From Shewanella sp. MR-4 (GTDB lineage: Bacteria; Pseudomonadota; Gammaproteobacteria; Enterobacterales; Shewanellaceae), in assembly GCF_000014685.1 (NCBI RefSeq), contig NC_008321.1, positions 310,001 to 374,000 on the forward strand: 64,000 nucleotides of DNA, read 5' to 3'. Position 1 is the stretch's first letter. Each line of letters opens with the position of its first letter. The position numbers and the translations under genes are program-made. This document shows, piece by piece, positions 35,022-43,987 of this stretch. A model generated the notes under the pieces. That model ran no database searches. It saw only the letters and a list, made by a program, of their open reading frames with translations, and was not told where the DNA came from.

Positions 35022-35620
35022 AATTAGCCGTTATCATTGCCGCCATTTTGGGATTAACAGCCTGCGCGGCCACCTCATCCTCTACCCCAGAATCTCAATC
35101 CTCATCTTCTGCGGTCGAATCTACCGAGGCGCGCGCTCCCGTGGCGCCGAAGGTGGTGCAATTAGCCGGAATGACCAACGAGGCCGCCGCCGATACCTTG
35201 TATCAGGCTTTAATCGATGCCAACTATTTAGCCACCAAAGTTGGGGCGGATAAGGTTGCGGTGCAATTTGGTAATAATGATTTTATGCTCGAACCCAGTA
35301 TGAATGCTGCGGGGATTGACCGTATTCTGATGAACCGTTTTTATGCGGTGCATCCGCAGTTGCAGGCCAATCCTGAACTGCCCGCTGTGATTGGCGAGCT
35401 GAATGCCAAGCTCAATTTTGCTAAGTTCGTGCTGCGTGAGCAGGGCGCTGTGATCCAAATCCAAGGCACTGTGACCTTTGCAGATAAGGTCGAAATTGAG
35501 GAACTTCGCCGCTTTATGTTGTGGACCGATGGCGGCTTAGCTGAAATTGCCCAGTCATTACCCGAAGGTGTGGAGCAGTATCTGCGTCCTATCCCCTTGA
35601 TGCCCCTCGTTAAGTCTTAA
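35018..35620 (+). CDS. Lipoprotein of unknown function
   Basis: 200 residues from the ATG overlapping the previous stop; an upstream in-frame GTG gives no signal peptide, whereas MKLAVIIAAILGLTAC is a proper lipoprotein signal. A Ser-rich linker follows (residues 18-40), then a folded domain with no family I can name. It lies between the peptidase-like gene and dtd, likely in one operon. Confidence 0.7.
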   Translation: MKLAVIIAAILGLTACAATSSSTPESQSSSSAVESTEARAPVAPKVVQLAGMTNEAAADTLYQALIDANYLATKVGADKVAVQFGNNDFMLEPSMNAAGIDRILMNRFYAVHPQLQANPELPAVIGELNAKLNFAKFVLREQGAVIQIQGTVTFADKVEIEELRRFMLWTDGGLAEIAQSLPEGVEQYLRPIPLMPLVKS

Positions 35621-35635
35621 TTTAAAGGAAAAGTT

Positions 35636-36073
35636 GTGATCGCTTTAATTCAAAGAGTGAGCCGCGCCAGCGTGGTGGTGGACAATCAAACCATAGGTGC
35701 AATCGATAAGGGCTTGTTAGTTTTACTTGGGGTTGAGCGGGAAGATAACCGCGAGAAGATGGAAAAATTAGCCACTAAGGTGATGAGTTATCGAGTGTTT
35801 TCCGATGAAAATGGCAAGATGAATCTCAACTTAACTCAGGCGGGTGGCTCACTTTTAGTAGTGTCGCAATTTACCTTGGCCGCCGACACTGGCCGTGGCC
35901 TGCGTCCGAGCTTTTCGGGGGCGGGTACACCTGAGCAAGCGCTTGGCCTGTATGAAGAATTTGTCGCCTTTTGCCGTGCACAGGGGGTAACGACTGAAAC
36001 GGGACAATTTGGCGCCGACATGAAAGTCGAGCTGGTCAACGATGGTCCAGTGACCTTCAATTTGCAGGTGTAA
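35636..36073 (+). CDS. dtd: D-aminoacyl-tRNA deacylase
   Basis: 145 residues from GTG, preceded by AAAGGAAAAG. The two family signatures are intact: VSQFTLAAD (residues 77-85) and NDGPVTF near the C-terminus (the cross-subunit Gly-Pro motif). It hydrolyses D-amino acids and mis-charged glycine from tRNA. Position after the lipoprotein with a 15-base gap. Confidence 0.95.
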   Translation: MIALIQRVSRASVVVDNQTIGAIDKGLLVLLGVEREDNREKMEKLATKVMSYRVFSDENGKMNLNLTQAGGSLLVVSQFTLAADTGRGLRPSFSGAGTPEQALGLYEEFVAFCRAQGVTTETGQFGADMKVELVNDGPVTFNLQV

Positions 36074-36112
36074 CCCACAGGAAAATGTGCCGACGGCTGT
36101 AAGGATATGCAC

Positions 36113-36550
36113 ATGGATGAATTATTAAACCAATTGCGCCAGACCTGGCATAGCACCATTCCCGTTAGTGAGTTTATGCAGATAGCGCCAGTTTCCTTCG
36201 CCGAAGGCGAGCTGTGCGTGAGTGCGCCACTGGCGCCGAATATCAACCTGCATAACACTATGTTTGCGGGCAGTATTTATACTCTTATGACGCTCACAGG
36301 TTGGGGCATGGTGTGGCTGCAACAGCAGCTTCAGCAGGTAGATGGCGACATAGTGTTAGCCGATGCCCATATCCGCTACATAGCGCCCGTGACCTGTGCG
36401 CCCGAGGTCAAGGTGCGTTGGCCTGAAACAGATTTAAGCCCGCTGCAACGGGGACGCAAAGCCAAAGTAAAACTGGAAGTACAACTCTTTTGTGACGAAA
36501 AACTCTGCGCTCAATTCGATGGCTTATATGTTAGTGTGCCTAAAATGTAA
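36113..36550 (+). CDS. Thioesterase-fold protein (YiiD C-terminal type)
   Basis: 145 residues from the ATG at 36113; an earlier ATG at 36107 is only a few bases from the AAGGAT ribosome site. The hotdog fold is suggested by APLAPNINLHNTMFAGSIYTLM and similarity to the C-terminal domain of YiiD (putative thioesterase). Cytoplasmic, substrate unknown. Confidence 0.75.
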   Translation: MDELLNQLRQTWHSTIPVSEFMQIAPVSFAEGELCVSAPLAPNINLHNTMFAGSIYTLMTLTGWGMVWLQQQLQQVDGDIVLADAHIRYIAPVTCAPEVKVRWPETDLSPLQRGRKAKVKLEVQLFCDEKLCAQFDGLYVSVPKM

Positions 36551-36683
36551 AACCTTTCTAAAAAATCGAAGCTAATCTCAAATTTTATCCGCTTTTTTTC
36601 TTTTTTATGGGCTAATAAACTAGCGTCATAGAGTCGAGAGCAAGCTTAAAGACTCTCCAGAATTTCAATTTTCGGAGCAGATT

Positions 36684-37280
36684 ATGTCTAAAGTCCTAGT
36701 GTTAAAATCCAGTATTCTTGGCGGTTATTCACAATCTGCCTTGTTAGTTGACCACCTAATCGGTAAATGGGAAGACCAAGGTGCGACCATCACAGTTCGC
36801 GATTTAGCGGGTAAAGATGTGCTGCCAATGGTTGATGGTGAAATTGCTTCTGGCCTACGTGGCGGTGACGATTTAACTGCACGTCAGCAAGAGATGCTCG
36901 ACCTGTCTAACGCCTTAGTTGAAGAGTTAAAAGCGAACGACACTATCGTGATCACCGCGCCTATGTACAACTTCAACATTCCAACCCAGCTGAAAAACTG
37001 GATTGATTTTGTGGCCCGTGCAGGTGTGACTTTCACTTATACCGAAAACGGTCCTAAAGGCTTAGTAGAAGGTAAACGCGCCGTATTGATCACCACCCGT
37101 GGTGGCGCCCATAAAGATGGCCCAACGGATCACATTGTACCTTTCTTAAAAACCTTCCTCGGCTTTATCGGTATCACCGACGTGGAAGTGGTTTATGGCG
37201 AAGCGCTGAACATGGGCCCAGAAGCCAACCAAAAAGGTATCAGCGAAGCGAAACAAAGCCTCGATGCGTTAACCGTTTAA
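36684..37280 (+). CDS. azoR: FMN-dependent NADH-azoreductase
   Basis: A 198-residue flavodoxin-fold oxidoreductase. FMN-binding stretches include SILGGYSQSA, APMYNFNIPTQLKNWIDFVARAG and TTRGGAH. It reduces azo dyes and quinones with NADH and probably protects against thiol-reactive quinones. A 134-base promoter region precedes it and a clear terminator follows at 37294. Confidence 0.93.
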   Translation: MSKVLVLKSSILGGYSQSALLVDHLIGKWEDQGATITVRDLAGKDVLPMVDGEIASGLRGGDDLTARQQEMLDLSNALVEELKANDTIVITAPMYNFNIPTQLKNWIDFVARAGVTFTYTENGPKGLVEGKRAVLITTRGGAHKDGPTDHIVPFLKTFLGFIGITDVEVVYGEALNMGPEANQKGISEAKQSLDALTV

Positions 37281-37293
37281 TCGTAAAGATAAT

Positions 37294-37325
37294 AAAAAAT
37301 GCCAGCGTAATGCTGGCATTTTTGT
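37294..37325. terminator. Terminator after azoR
   Basis: The arms AAAAATGCCAGC and GCTGGCATTTTT with a 5-base loop. It also lies just after the converging small gene ending at 37341. Confidence 0.9.
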
Positions 37326-37340
37326 TTCTGCAGCAAGCGA

Positions 37341-37505
37341 TTATTCGCACAGCTTGCAGCCAAGAGACATAGCGCTGGTTTCGATATAACGCACCTTAGT
37401 GCTGGCTTGGCCACGGTTGCGGCTCACGCTGTAGCGGGTTTCGCGAACCACTTTGGGCTGAGGCTGTTGTTCGCCGCTAGGTGGGCGTGGGCACTTTGTT
37501 ATCAT
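37341..37505 (-). CDS. Small cysteine-containing protein, unknown
   Basis: 54 residues (MITKCPRPPSGEQQPQ...). The start at 37505 is supported by an unusually strong ribosome site, GAGGAGGT, six bases upstream. The protein is basic and Pro/Gln/Arg-rich, without a membrane segment, and ends in GCKLCE (a CxxC). It converges on the azoR terminator and lies 37 bases downstream of the rhodanese gene, probably cotranscribed. No family recognised. Confidence 0.6.
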   Translation of the reverse strand: MITKCPRPPSGEQQPQPKVVRETRYSVSRNRGQASTKVRYIETSAMSLGCKLCE

Positions 37506-37542
37506 CTGCACCTCCTCACGCATAGTTTGCTTGGCTTAGGCC

Positions 37543-37866
37543 TTAGCTTGGCTGGCAGCACACTAAATCTTTTAGCGAGCCACCGTTGACCACACATTCA
37601 AAACCATTGGCCCTTAAAATATCGCAGCCCTTTTGGGCACGAATGCCTGCGCCGCAGTAAAGCACAAAGGGATGCTGTTTATTTTCGACCTGATGCAACC
37701 ATTGGTCGAGCGTTGGTAGCGGTACGTTGATGGCCTGAGGCAAATGACCCGAGGCAAACTCCTCCGGTGAGCGCACATCGATAACGCGCGCACCTTGATC
37801 AATCAATTGCCAACATTTTTCACCGTTGCTGCTGCCAGATAATTTAGCCAGTAAAGATTGAAGCAT
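37543..37866 (-). CDS. Rhodanese-domain sulfurtransferase
   Basis: A 107-residue single-domain rhodanese. The active-site loop is YCGAGIRA with the catalytic Cys, and the CH2A-like motif is VIDVRSPEEFASGHLPQAINVP. It has no signal peptide. It transfers sulfur to thiols or cyanide; the acceptor is unknown. The small CxxC protein follows 37 bases after its stop. Confidence 0.88.
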   Translation of the reverse strand: MLQSLLAKLSGSSNGEKCWQLIDQGARVIDVRSPEEFASGHLPQAINVPLPTLDQWLHQVENKQHPFVLYCGAGIRAQKGCDILRANGFECVVNGGSLKDLVCCQPS

Positions 37867-37961
37867 AGCTTCGCCTCTATGATTAGAAAATTTTCAATAA
37901 GTTTATTCTAATGGATTGGCGGGCGCAAGCGGCAATCTGTTGGGCACTTGGCTTGTCGGCG

Positions 37962-38537
37962 TTACTCGGTGGCGGGTGCTTCCCTGTGGTAATGGATAAG
38001 ATCATAAAACACCACGGGTTGATCGCTCAAGTTGCGGTAACCATGGGGTTTATCGGCTGCAAAGCGCACGGCCTCGCCCTGCTGTAATGGCTGCCACTGG
38101 CCATCGACTAACACTTCCATGGTGCCGCTCAGTACAATCACATGCTCGGTCACGCCCGCCTCATGGGGCTCGGAAAGGCGCTCATAGTGCGGCAATAGAG
38201 TGAGTTCAAACATCTCAAAACCAAAGCGTGGCTCAAAGGGAAATAGCGATGCCACTAACATGCCGTCGGTTGCAGGCTTTTGGCGTAATGCATCGGCGTT
38301 ACGAAAGACCGCGCCTTGGCTCTCGGGTGTTGGCTCCAGAAAAGTTGAGAGTGAGGTATTAAAACCGCTGGCGATTTTCCACAGGGTGGCAATGGTGGGG
38401 CTAGATTCACCGCGCTCAATCTGGCCTATCATGGCCTTGCTTACGCCTGTCTCGAGTGCCGCTTTATCTAAACTCCAACCCTTTTGGCTGCGCAGTTGTT
38501 TTAGGGTCGCGGCAAGATAGCTGTTGATGGTCTGCAT
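37962..38537 (-). CDS. XRE-cupin regulator (SutR/YdcN-like)
   Basis: 191 residues: an N-terminal XRE helix-turn-helix (about residues 10-65, KGWSLDKAALETGVSKAMIGQIERGESSPTI) and a C-terminal cupin sensor (about 100-180). It is divergent from a BenE-family transporter. E. coli has the same gene pair, ydcN (sutR) and ydcO, so the arrangement is an old one. Repeated palindromic elements lie in the divergent promoter. The ligand is not known to me. Confidence 0.85.
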   Translation of the reverse strand: MQTINSYLAATLKQLRSQKGWSLDKAALETGVSKAMIGQIERGESSPTIATLWKIASGFNTSLSTFLEPTPESQGAVFRNADALRQKPATDGMLVASLFPFEPRFGFEMFELTLLPHYERLSEPHEAGVTEHVIVLSGTMEVLVDGQWQPLQQGEAVRFAADKPHGYRNLSDQPVVFYDLIHYHREAPATE

Positions 38538-38565
38538 TAGGTTATGACGCTTAAAAAAATTATTT

Positions 38566-38619
38566 GTACGTTATAACGCACAGGTGCTATCTTGTCCATC
38601 TCGTACGTTATAGCGCACA
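38566..38619. promoter_or_regulatory. Direct repeats in the sutR-like/benE-like promoter
   Basis: GTACGTTATAACGCACA (38566-38582) and GTACGTTATAGCGCACA (38603-38619) differ at one base and lie 37 bases apart. The core CGTTATAACG is a perfect palindrome in the first copy. A partial third copy, GTTATGACGC, is at 38541-38550, near the regulator start. They are likely operators of the XRE-cupin protein. Confidence 0.75.
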
Positions 38620-38671
38620 AGTAATTAATGATGCGATGATCAAGGCGAAGGTAGAAATAGGAGTAGGGGTG

Positions 38672-39832
38672 ATGTGGCGCGAGGCTTTGGGACTATCAAA
38701 AATATCGGCGGGCTTTATTGCTGTGCTGGTGGGCTACAGCAGTTCGGCGGTGATTATCCTGCAGGCGGCGGATGCCGTGGGCGCGACAGCGGCACAGATG
38801 AGTTCATGGCTGTGGGCCTTAGGTGTCGGCATGGGGATCACCAGTATTGGCCTGTCTCTCTACTATAAAAATCCGGTGCTTACGGCATGGTCTACCCCCG
38901 GGGCGGCGCTGATGGTCACCAGCCTTGCGGGATTAAGTATCAACGAAGCCGTTGGTGCCTTCCTGATTAGCTCATTGTTGATCACCCTCTGCGGCTTGGC
39001 GGGTTGGATGGATAAGCTTATTCGTATCATGCCGCAGTCAGTCGCTTCGGCCATGTTAGCGGGGATTTTACTGCAGTTTGGTTTAGGACTGTTTCAAGCC
39101 ATGCAGACTCAACTGAGCTTAATCCTATTGATGTTATTGGTGTTTGTTGTGCTTAAGCCCTTTGTGCCGCGTTACATCATCTTGTTGACCTTGCTGGTAG
39201 GTATTGGCATGAGTTTTCAATTAGATTTGCTCAAGCTAGATGCCTTTCAGTTGCAACTGGCTATGCCAGTGTGGACCATGCCTGAGTTTTCGTTGGCGAG
39301 TGTGATTGGCGTGGCACTGCCCTTATTTGTGGTGACTATGGCCTCGCAAAATATGCCGGGCGTCGCCGCGCTGCACGGTAATGGCTACAGGCCGCCCATT
39401 TCGCCTTTGATCACAAGTACCGGATTAGTTGGGGTAATTCTGGCGCCATTTGGCGGTTTTGCTTTTAACTTATCCGCCATTACAGCGGCGATTTGTATGG
39501 GTAAAGAAGCTGACCCAAATCCTGCGACCCGTTACTGGGCGGCAGTGTGGGGCGGCGTGTTTTACTTTATCACTGGGTTACTCGGCGCTACTGTGGTTGG
39601 CCTGTTTTCCGCTTTCCCGAAGGAATTAGTTCTGGCCATCGCCGGATTAGCACTACTCGGTACTATCGCCAATAGCCTTACCGCTGCATTAGTTAAACCC
39701 GAAGATCGTGAAGTGGCGGTGATCACCTTCTTGATCACCGCATCAGGTTTTAGTGTGCTGGGCATCGGCAGTGCATTTTGGGGGCTGTTGGCTGGATTTA
39801 TTATCCATGCTTGGCAAACCAAAACACGCTAG
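38672..39832 (+). CDS. BenE family transporter (YdcO-like)
   Basis: 386 residues from the ATG at 38672, with GGAG upstream; the frame extends to 38564 without a good ribosome site and would cover the operators. About ten to twelve membrane segments. The family includes benzoate/proton symporters, but YdcO-type members have unknown substrates. Divergent from the XRE-cupin gene. Confidence 0.85.
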   Translation: MWREALGLSKISAGFIAVLVGYSSSAVIILQAADAVGATAAQMSSWLWALGVGMGITSIGLSLYYKNPVLTAWSTPGAALMVTSLAGLSINEAVGAFLISSLLITLCGLAGWMDKLIRIMPQSVASAMLAGILLQFGLGLFQAMQTQLSLILLMLLVFVVLKPFVPRYIILLTLLVGIGMSFQLDLLKLDAFQLQLAMPVWTMPEFSLASVIGVALPLFVVTMASQNMPGVAALHGNGYRPPISPLITSTGLVGVILAPFGGFAFNLSAITAAICMGKEADPNPATRYWAAVWGGVFYFITGLLGATVVGLFSAFPKELVLAIAGLALLGTIANSLTAALVKPEDREVAVITFLITASGFSVLGIGSAFWGLLAGFIIHAWQTKTR

Positions 39833-39868
39833 TGAGGGGGGGGCATTTAGCCTCAATAGACTGAAAGC

Positions 39869-41371
39869 TCAGATTTTGTAGGCTGCCGCCTTAGTTTGAT
39901 AGGCGGTAGCGATTTGGCTTAATGTGAGCGTTCCCGATGAGAGTTCCTGAACCTTATTCGCCAATTCATTGATCGCATGGGCATTATTGATAATGTCTTC
40001 CCCAATGTGAGCCAACACTTGGCTTTGGGATTGAGTGGTGTGAGCCACGTTTTCACTCGATACGGCAACCTGAGAGATCTGTTCCGAGCGTTGGGCGAGA
40101 CCGTTGGCGATTTCGCTGGTATGTTGCAGGTTTTCAACTGTGCTTTGTTTGCTTAAGTCCATCGATTCGACAGTCTTAATCATACTGGTATTGAGGTGAG
40201 TTAATACCGTGGCGATATCATCGGTTGAGCGCCCTGTACGTTGTGCTAAGGCTCTGACTTCATCGGCAACCACGGCAAAGCCACGGCCGCTTTCTCCTGC
40301 TCGAGCGGCTTCAATCGCCGCATTGAGAGCGAGCAGATTCGTTTGCTCCGAGATGCTCCGGATCGCTTCGAGCAATTTGGTGATAGCACTGACGTCTGAG
40401 GTCAATTCGGTTAAGAATCGGGTCACTTCTGTGGTGCTTTGTTCCAGTTTTTTCATATCTTCCATAATATTAAGCGCGCTCTTTCTGTCTTCATTACTGG
40501 AGTTGGCGGCTTGGCGTGCGCTTTGCGCCGAGTCGTGGCTATCGGCAGCGGCTTGGCTGATCTGCTGAATGACATTTTGAGCGGTATCGGAAATTTGTTG
40601 TGCCTGTCTATTTTGTGCATGCACAGTGTGTTGGGTCTCGTCACTCAGCTGTTTTAGGTGGCTAGTGGTTTTTGCCATATCGACGGCAATATCGCGATAG
40701 TCGGAGAACACTTGGGTGAGTTCTTCGAGCATAGTATTAAACGCCATTTCAGCATGATTTTTGGCTGGCACGAGCCGAATAGAAATATCTTTAAACTCAG
40801 AAATTTGTTCAATCGCATCCGCAATACGCTGATTTGCGGAGGATTCAATGCGAATCATCGAGGCGAGTAAGATCAGAATCCCCGCTTCGGCGGCAGCAAA
40901 CACAGCATGCACAAAGGTAATGTCCCAAGAGCACTGACCCGCAAAAAGCATGATGGCAACCTGATTGATTTCTACACTCTGCATTTGCATATAAGTGAAC
41001 AGTACATGGTGTACCGCAACGGTCAGTAGCGCCGCGACAATCGGCTCCCAACGTTGGTAAATCAGGAAGATCGCCATAGTGGCGAAGATATGAAAGTGCA
41101 TTTCAATCATCCCCATTTGGGTCTGAATGAGCAGGGCGGAAACCGTCATCATGATCACGGCGGCCACGATGGCAAACATAGGTGTTGCCTTCAGCAGGCT
41201 GTAACTTATTTGGGTGATGAGCAACACCGCAATCGCGGCCAAAATAGCAAAGCTCATCATCTGGGCTCCAACAACCCCACTCACGAGGAGGATTGGCGCC
41301 TGAGCGAGAAGCAGACGATATAAGGTCTGATCGTTTTTAGCTGTGGTTGAGTTATTCGATAAGTGATTCAT
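39869..41371 (-). CDS. Methyl-accepting chemotaxis protein without periplasmic domain
   Basis: 500 residues: about six membrane helices in the first 190 residues with only short loops, a HAMP-less linker, then a signalling domain with the hairpin tip EAIRSISEQTNLLALNAAIEAARAGESGRGFAVVADEVRALAQRT. There is no canonical periplasmic ligand domain, so it may sense membrane potential, redox state or an internal signal. It starts ten bases after the SCO1-like gene in the same direction, so the two are cotranscribed. Confidence 0.93.
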   Translation of the reverse strand: MNHLSNNSTTAKNDQTLYRLLLAQAPILLVSGVVGAQMMSFAILAAIAVLLITQISYSLLKATPMFAIVAAVIMMTVSALLIQTQMGMIEMHFHIFATMAIFLIYQRWEPIVAALLTVAVHHVLFTYMQMQSVEINQVAIMLFAGQCSWDITFVHAVFAAAEAGILILLASMIRIESSANQRIADAIEQISEFKDISIRLVPAKNHAEMAFNTMLEELTQVFSDYRDIAVDMAKTTSHLKQLSDETQHTVHAQNRQAQQISDTAQNVIQQISQAAADSHDSAQSARQAANSSNEDRKSALNIMEDMKKLEQSTTEVTRFLTELTSDVSAITKLLEAIRSISEQTNLLALNAAIEAARAGESGRGFAVVADEVRALAQRTGRSTDDIATVLTHLNTSMIKTVESMDLSKQSTVENLQHTSEIANGLAQRSEQISQVAVSSENVAHTTQSQSQVLAHIGEDIINNAHAINELANKVQELSSGTLTLSQIATAYQTKAAAYKI

Positions 41372-41381
41372 GTTGGTCTGC

Positions 41382-41978
41382 CTAATTTGAAGACATCATA
41401 GTAGTGAGATCGGCCCGTAGTCGTTCAGTAATAAGCTGCTGTTGAGTATAGGTTTGTTTAAGCTTCCCCGTGGGCGAAACTAAATAAAGATTGCCTGTGT
41501 GCAGATTAATATCGCTAGTTTGACTCGATATTTCAGCCAGTTGCCGCTGCAAGGTTTCGAGCTGCTCTGGGGCTAACTCGGCACTGTAAAACTGCGCCGA
41601 TTGACTATCGATAAACTGTGCTCTGAGGGCTGGCAGGTCATTTTGAGGATCGATAGAGATAAACAGAAAACGAATATTGGTTCTTTCATTTTCAGTGAGT
41701 TGTGCCATTAGTGAGCGCACTTGATGTACGCGAATTGGACAAATTTGTGAGCAACTCAAAAAGCCAAGAAACAGATAGCTAGGCCCCTGAGTCCAGTCAC
41801 TAAATTGGTGCGTTTTGCCGTGAATGTCCTGCCAAGTAAAATCAATTTCAGTCTCTTGGTGGGTGGCAATGCCATAGCTTCCCGATATTGCTTGGTTGAG
41901 ATAAGCAATGGCAGGGAGGATTAATAGGGTCATGGCCACAATTAGCACTGCGCTAATAAAGCTGCTGGGCTTATTCAT
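41382..41978 (-). CDS. SCO1/SenC family protein
   Basis: 198 residues with an N-terminal membrane anchor (about 8-30) and a thioredoxin fold. The copper/redox motif CSQICP is present, and the later His is in LHTGNLYLVSPTG. SCO proteins deliver copper to cytochrome oxidase or act as thiol redox sensors. No oxidase gene is adjacent; instead a chemoreceptor follows ten bases later. That pairing suggests a link between copper or redox state and taxis (inference). Confidence 0.85.
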   Translation of the reverse strand: MNKPSSFISAVLIVAMTLLILPAIAYLNQAISGSYGIATHQETEIDFTWQDIHGKTHQFSDWTQGPSYLFLGFLSCSQICPIRVHQVRSLMAQLTENERTNIRFLFISIDPQNDLPALRAQFIDSQSAQFYSAELAPEQLETLQRQLAEISSQTSDINLHTGNLYLVSPTGKLKQTYTQQQLITERLRADLTTMMSSN

Positions 41979-42215
41979 ATACTTCTTATTTAATACTCTG
42001 AAATCTAAGTCATTGCGCCAATAAGCAATTCCATTGCATTAATTAGAACTATAGTCGTCTTCGGCTATCTTTCATTAAAAGTGTTAGCGATTTTTGTGGG
42101 GCGGAAAAGGTACGTTAAAGGGCTAAAGTGAGATCATTTTAAGTTAAGGTTACAGATGCAGAGATTGGCGCAGCGCATGGTAAACGGCTTTCGTACCGTT
42201 TACCACAGCTAAAGA

Positions 42216-42671
42216 TTAGATTTTCTTCGTCATAAACACACTGTTGGGATCGAGTTGGTAGCCGTCGAAGGGGCCGCAGATTTCGAAACCAAACTTGCAG
42301 TAGAGTCGGCGAGCTGGCTGGAAAAAGGCCATTGAGCCAGTTTCTAAACTGAGGCGCTGCACACCTGCGGCTTTGGCATCATTGATCAAGTGCTGCAATA
42401 CCTTAGAAGCGATCCCTTGTTGTTTGTAGGTGGCGGCGGTGCGCATTGATTTGATCTCCGCATGCTCGGCATCTAACCATTTTAGTGCACCGCAGCCTGC
42501 CAGATTGCGGCCATCCCACAGTGTCCAAAAGCGAATATTGGGTTGGCGCAGGCCATCAAGGTCTAATGCGTGCACACTTTCTGGTGGCGAGGTTGCTCGC
42601 ATATCTTCAAGGTGCTCAGTTAAAAGTGCTGCAATTTCAGGCCCTTTTAGATCATCTAATATTATTTTCAT
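42216..42671 (-). CDS. GNAT family N-acetyltransferase
   Basis: 151 residues from the ATG at 42671 (GAGAG upstream; the frame begins at 42683). The acetyl-CoA site is AATYKQQGIASKVLQHLIN. It transfers an acetyl group from acetyl-CoA to an amine; the substrate is unknown. A stand-alone gene next to the accessory patch. Confidence 0.88.
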   Translation of the reverse strand: MKIILDDLKGPEIAALLTEHLEDMRATSPPESVHALDLDGLRQPNIRFWTLWDGRNLAGCGALKWLDAEHAEIKSMRTAATYKQQGIASKVLQHLINDAKAAGVQRLSLETGSMAFFQPARRLYCKFGFEICGPFDGYQLDPNSVFMTKKI

Positions 42672-42956
42672 TGTTGCTCTCAAGATTAAAATTCCCTGTG
42701 TTGTCGCTTATCCATCATAACGTTATCGCGTTTGGTTGTTTTTAGGGTTAAAACGCTGCGGTGACTAAGCAAAGGGTAGGCCAAGAGTTTTGCTTAAGGG
42801 ATGATGTTTCATTCCTTGGATTTTATCGAGGGGCAAGCAAGGAAGCTACTTGGCTATAGAAAGGTTTTCGCACAGGTGTAACCTGCTTGATTTGGTGTAA
42901 CCACTGATAGCCGAGTGGTATCTGTTCCAACTTTTATTTTACCGTCTTCACAGTTT

Positions 42957-43388
42957 CTACAGGATAACCAATTCCCCTGTTTGGGTTATGCCACACGGCC
43001 ACACACCGTTTTTATATAACGCTAAGATGGTTAACCATTTTCCAGGCTGATTGGAAAGGACTTCTTTGGCTGCATGCTTACAAGCAAACAGCGCGCTACC
43101 TTTCATCGACTCAGTGTAGTTATATGGGCCATCAACGAGTTTTGGATGAGCCTTTCCAACGCTCCGTAACGATTTCAACGCGGCTTTATAAACCCTATTC
43201 TCAGCCTCTTTGTCGTAGCGTTGTTCGTCCGGTTTAGCTGTATATGTAGCTACGAAAGGATTGCTTTGATCTCTGCTGGTTGGCAGCCAATCCCATTCAA
43301 TTTGTAATTGAGAAAGCGTTAAGATGTGCTCAGCTTGGCTCAACCAGTCGGTATTCTCTATTTGTGCAATCAGTGTTTCGATGTTCAT
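42957..43388 (-). CDS. Hypothetical protein
   Basis: A 143-residue protein I do not recognise. It is soluble, with a Trp-rich first half and a C-terminal stretch GKWLTILALYKNGVWPCGITQ. It is downstream of two other unrecognised genes in the same direction (43443-44872), separated by 54 bases, in an AT-rich patch that reads as accessory. Confidence 0.55.
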   Translation of the reverse strand: MNIETLIAQIENTDWLSQAEHILTLSQLQIEWDWLPTSRDQSNPFVATYTAKPDEQRYDKEAENRVYKAALKSLRSVGKAHPKLVDGPYNYTESMKGSALFACKHAAKEVLSNQPGKWLTILALYKNGVWPCGITQTGELVIL

Positions 43389-43442
43389 TAGCTGTTAATA
43401 CCCAAAGCGGTTCTGTGCTCTTATTACTATACTTTGTTAGCT

Positions 43443-43982
43443 CTATTTTGATTCACTAATCAATAGCTTGAGATTATCCCAAAAGGTCTTGGCAGTATCT
43501 AAATTCTTGTGGCCAACTTGGCTTAGTACGAGATCAGTAGACTGTCTTTCTATGCACACTAGCGCCCGTCCCTTGAGCTGCTTTCCCATTTTGTCGTCCA
43601 CCAATAATGCTGAGAGGGCGATGCTAATAGTGGCCACATCATTAATCGACAATGTTGTGTAGCTATTGGTGATCATTTTCTTGAGGACTGTGGGTGGATA
43701 CTCGGGGATCCATTGTTTTACTCCCCACATTTTTAATAACCGATCGAGAAAGCCCTTTGGATTTTTTGTTCTCTGTCTCCACTCGATATAAATTCCTAGC
43801 GCATCCATGAACGAATCAAAATACCAATCTTGGAATTGCGCCACTAATTTATAATCTTCAGGTTTCGCGCTTTTAAACTTATCTAATACTATAGAGGTTG
43901 ATAACTCTTCCATGATATTCTCCAACTCTGATCTCCGTTGTAAGTCACATGGAACTACATTCTTAACTAGAATTCGTAACAT
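43443..43982 (-). CDS. Hypothetical protein, second gene of an accessory pair
   Basis: 179 residues if started at 43982, five bases after the preceding stop. An ATG at 43913 has a better ribosome site (GGAG seven bases upstream), giving 156 residues starting MEELSTSIVL. No signal peptide or membrane segment; largely helical by composition. I do not recognise a family. Tight spacing after the 294-residue gene suggests that the two products work together. Confidence 0.6.
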   Translation of the reverse strand: MLRILVKNVVPCDLQRRSELENIMEELSTSIVLDKFKSAKPEDYKLVAQFQDWYFDSFMDALGIYIEWRQRTKNPKGFLDRLLKMWGVKQWIPEYPPTVLKKMITNSYTTLSINDVATISIALSALLVDDKMGKQLKGRALVCIERQSTDLVLSQVGHKNLDTAKTFWDNLKLLISESK

Positions 43983-43987
43983 GTATT

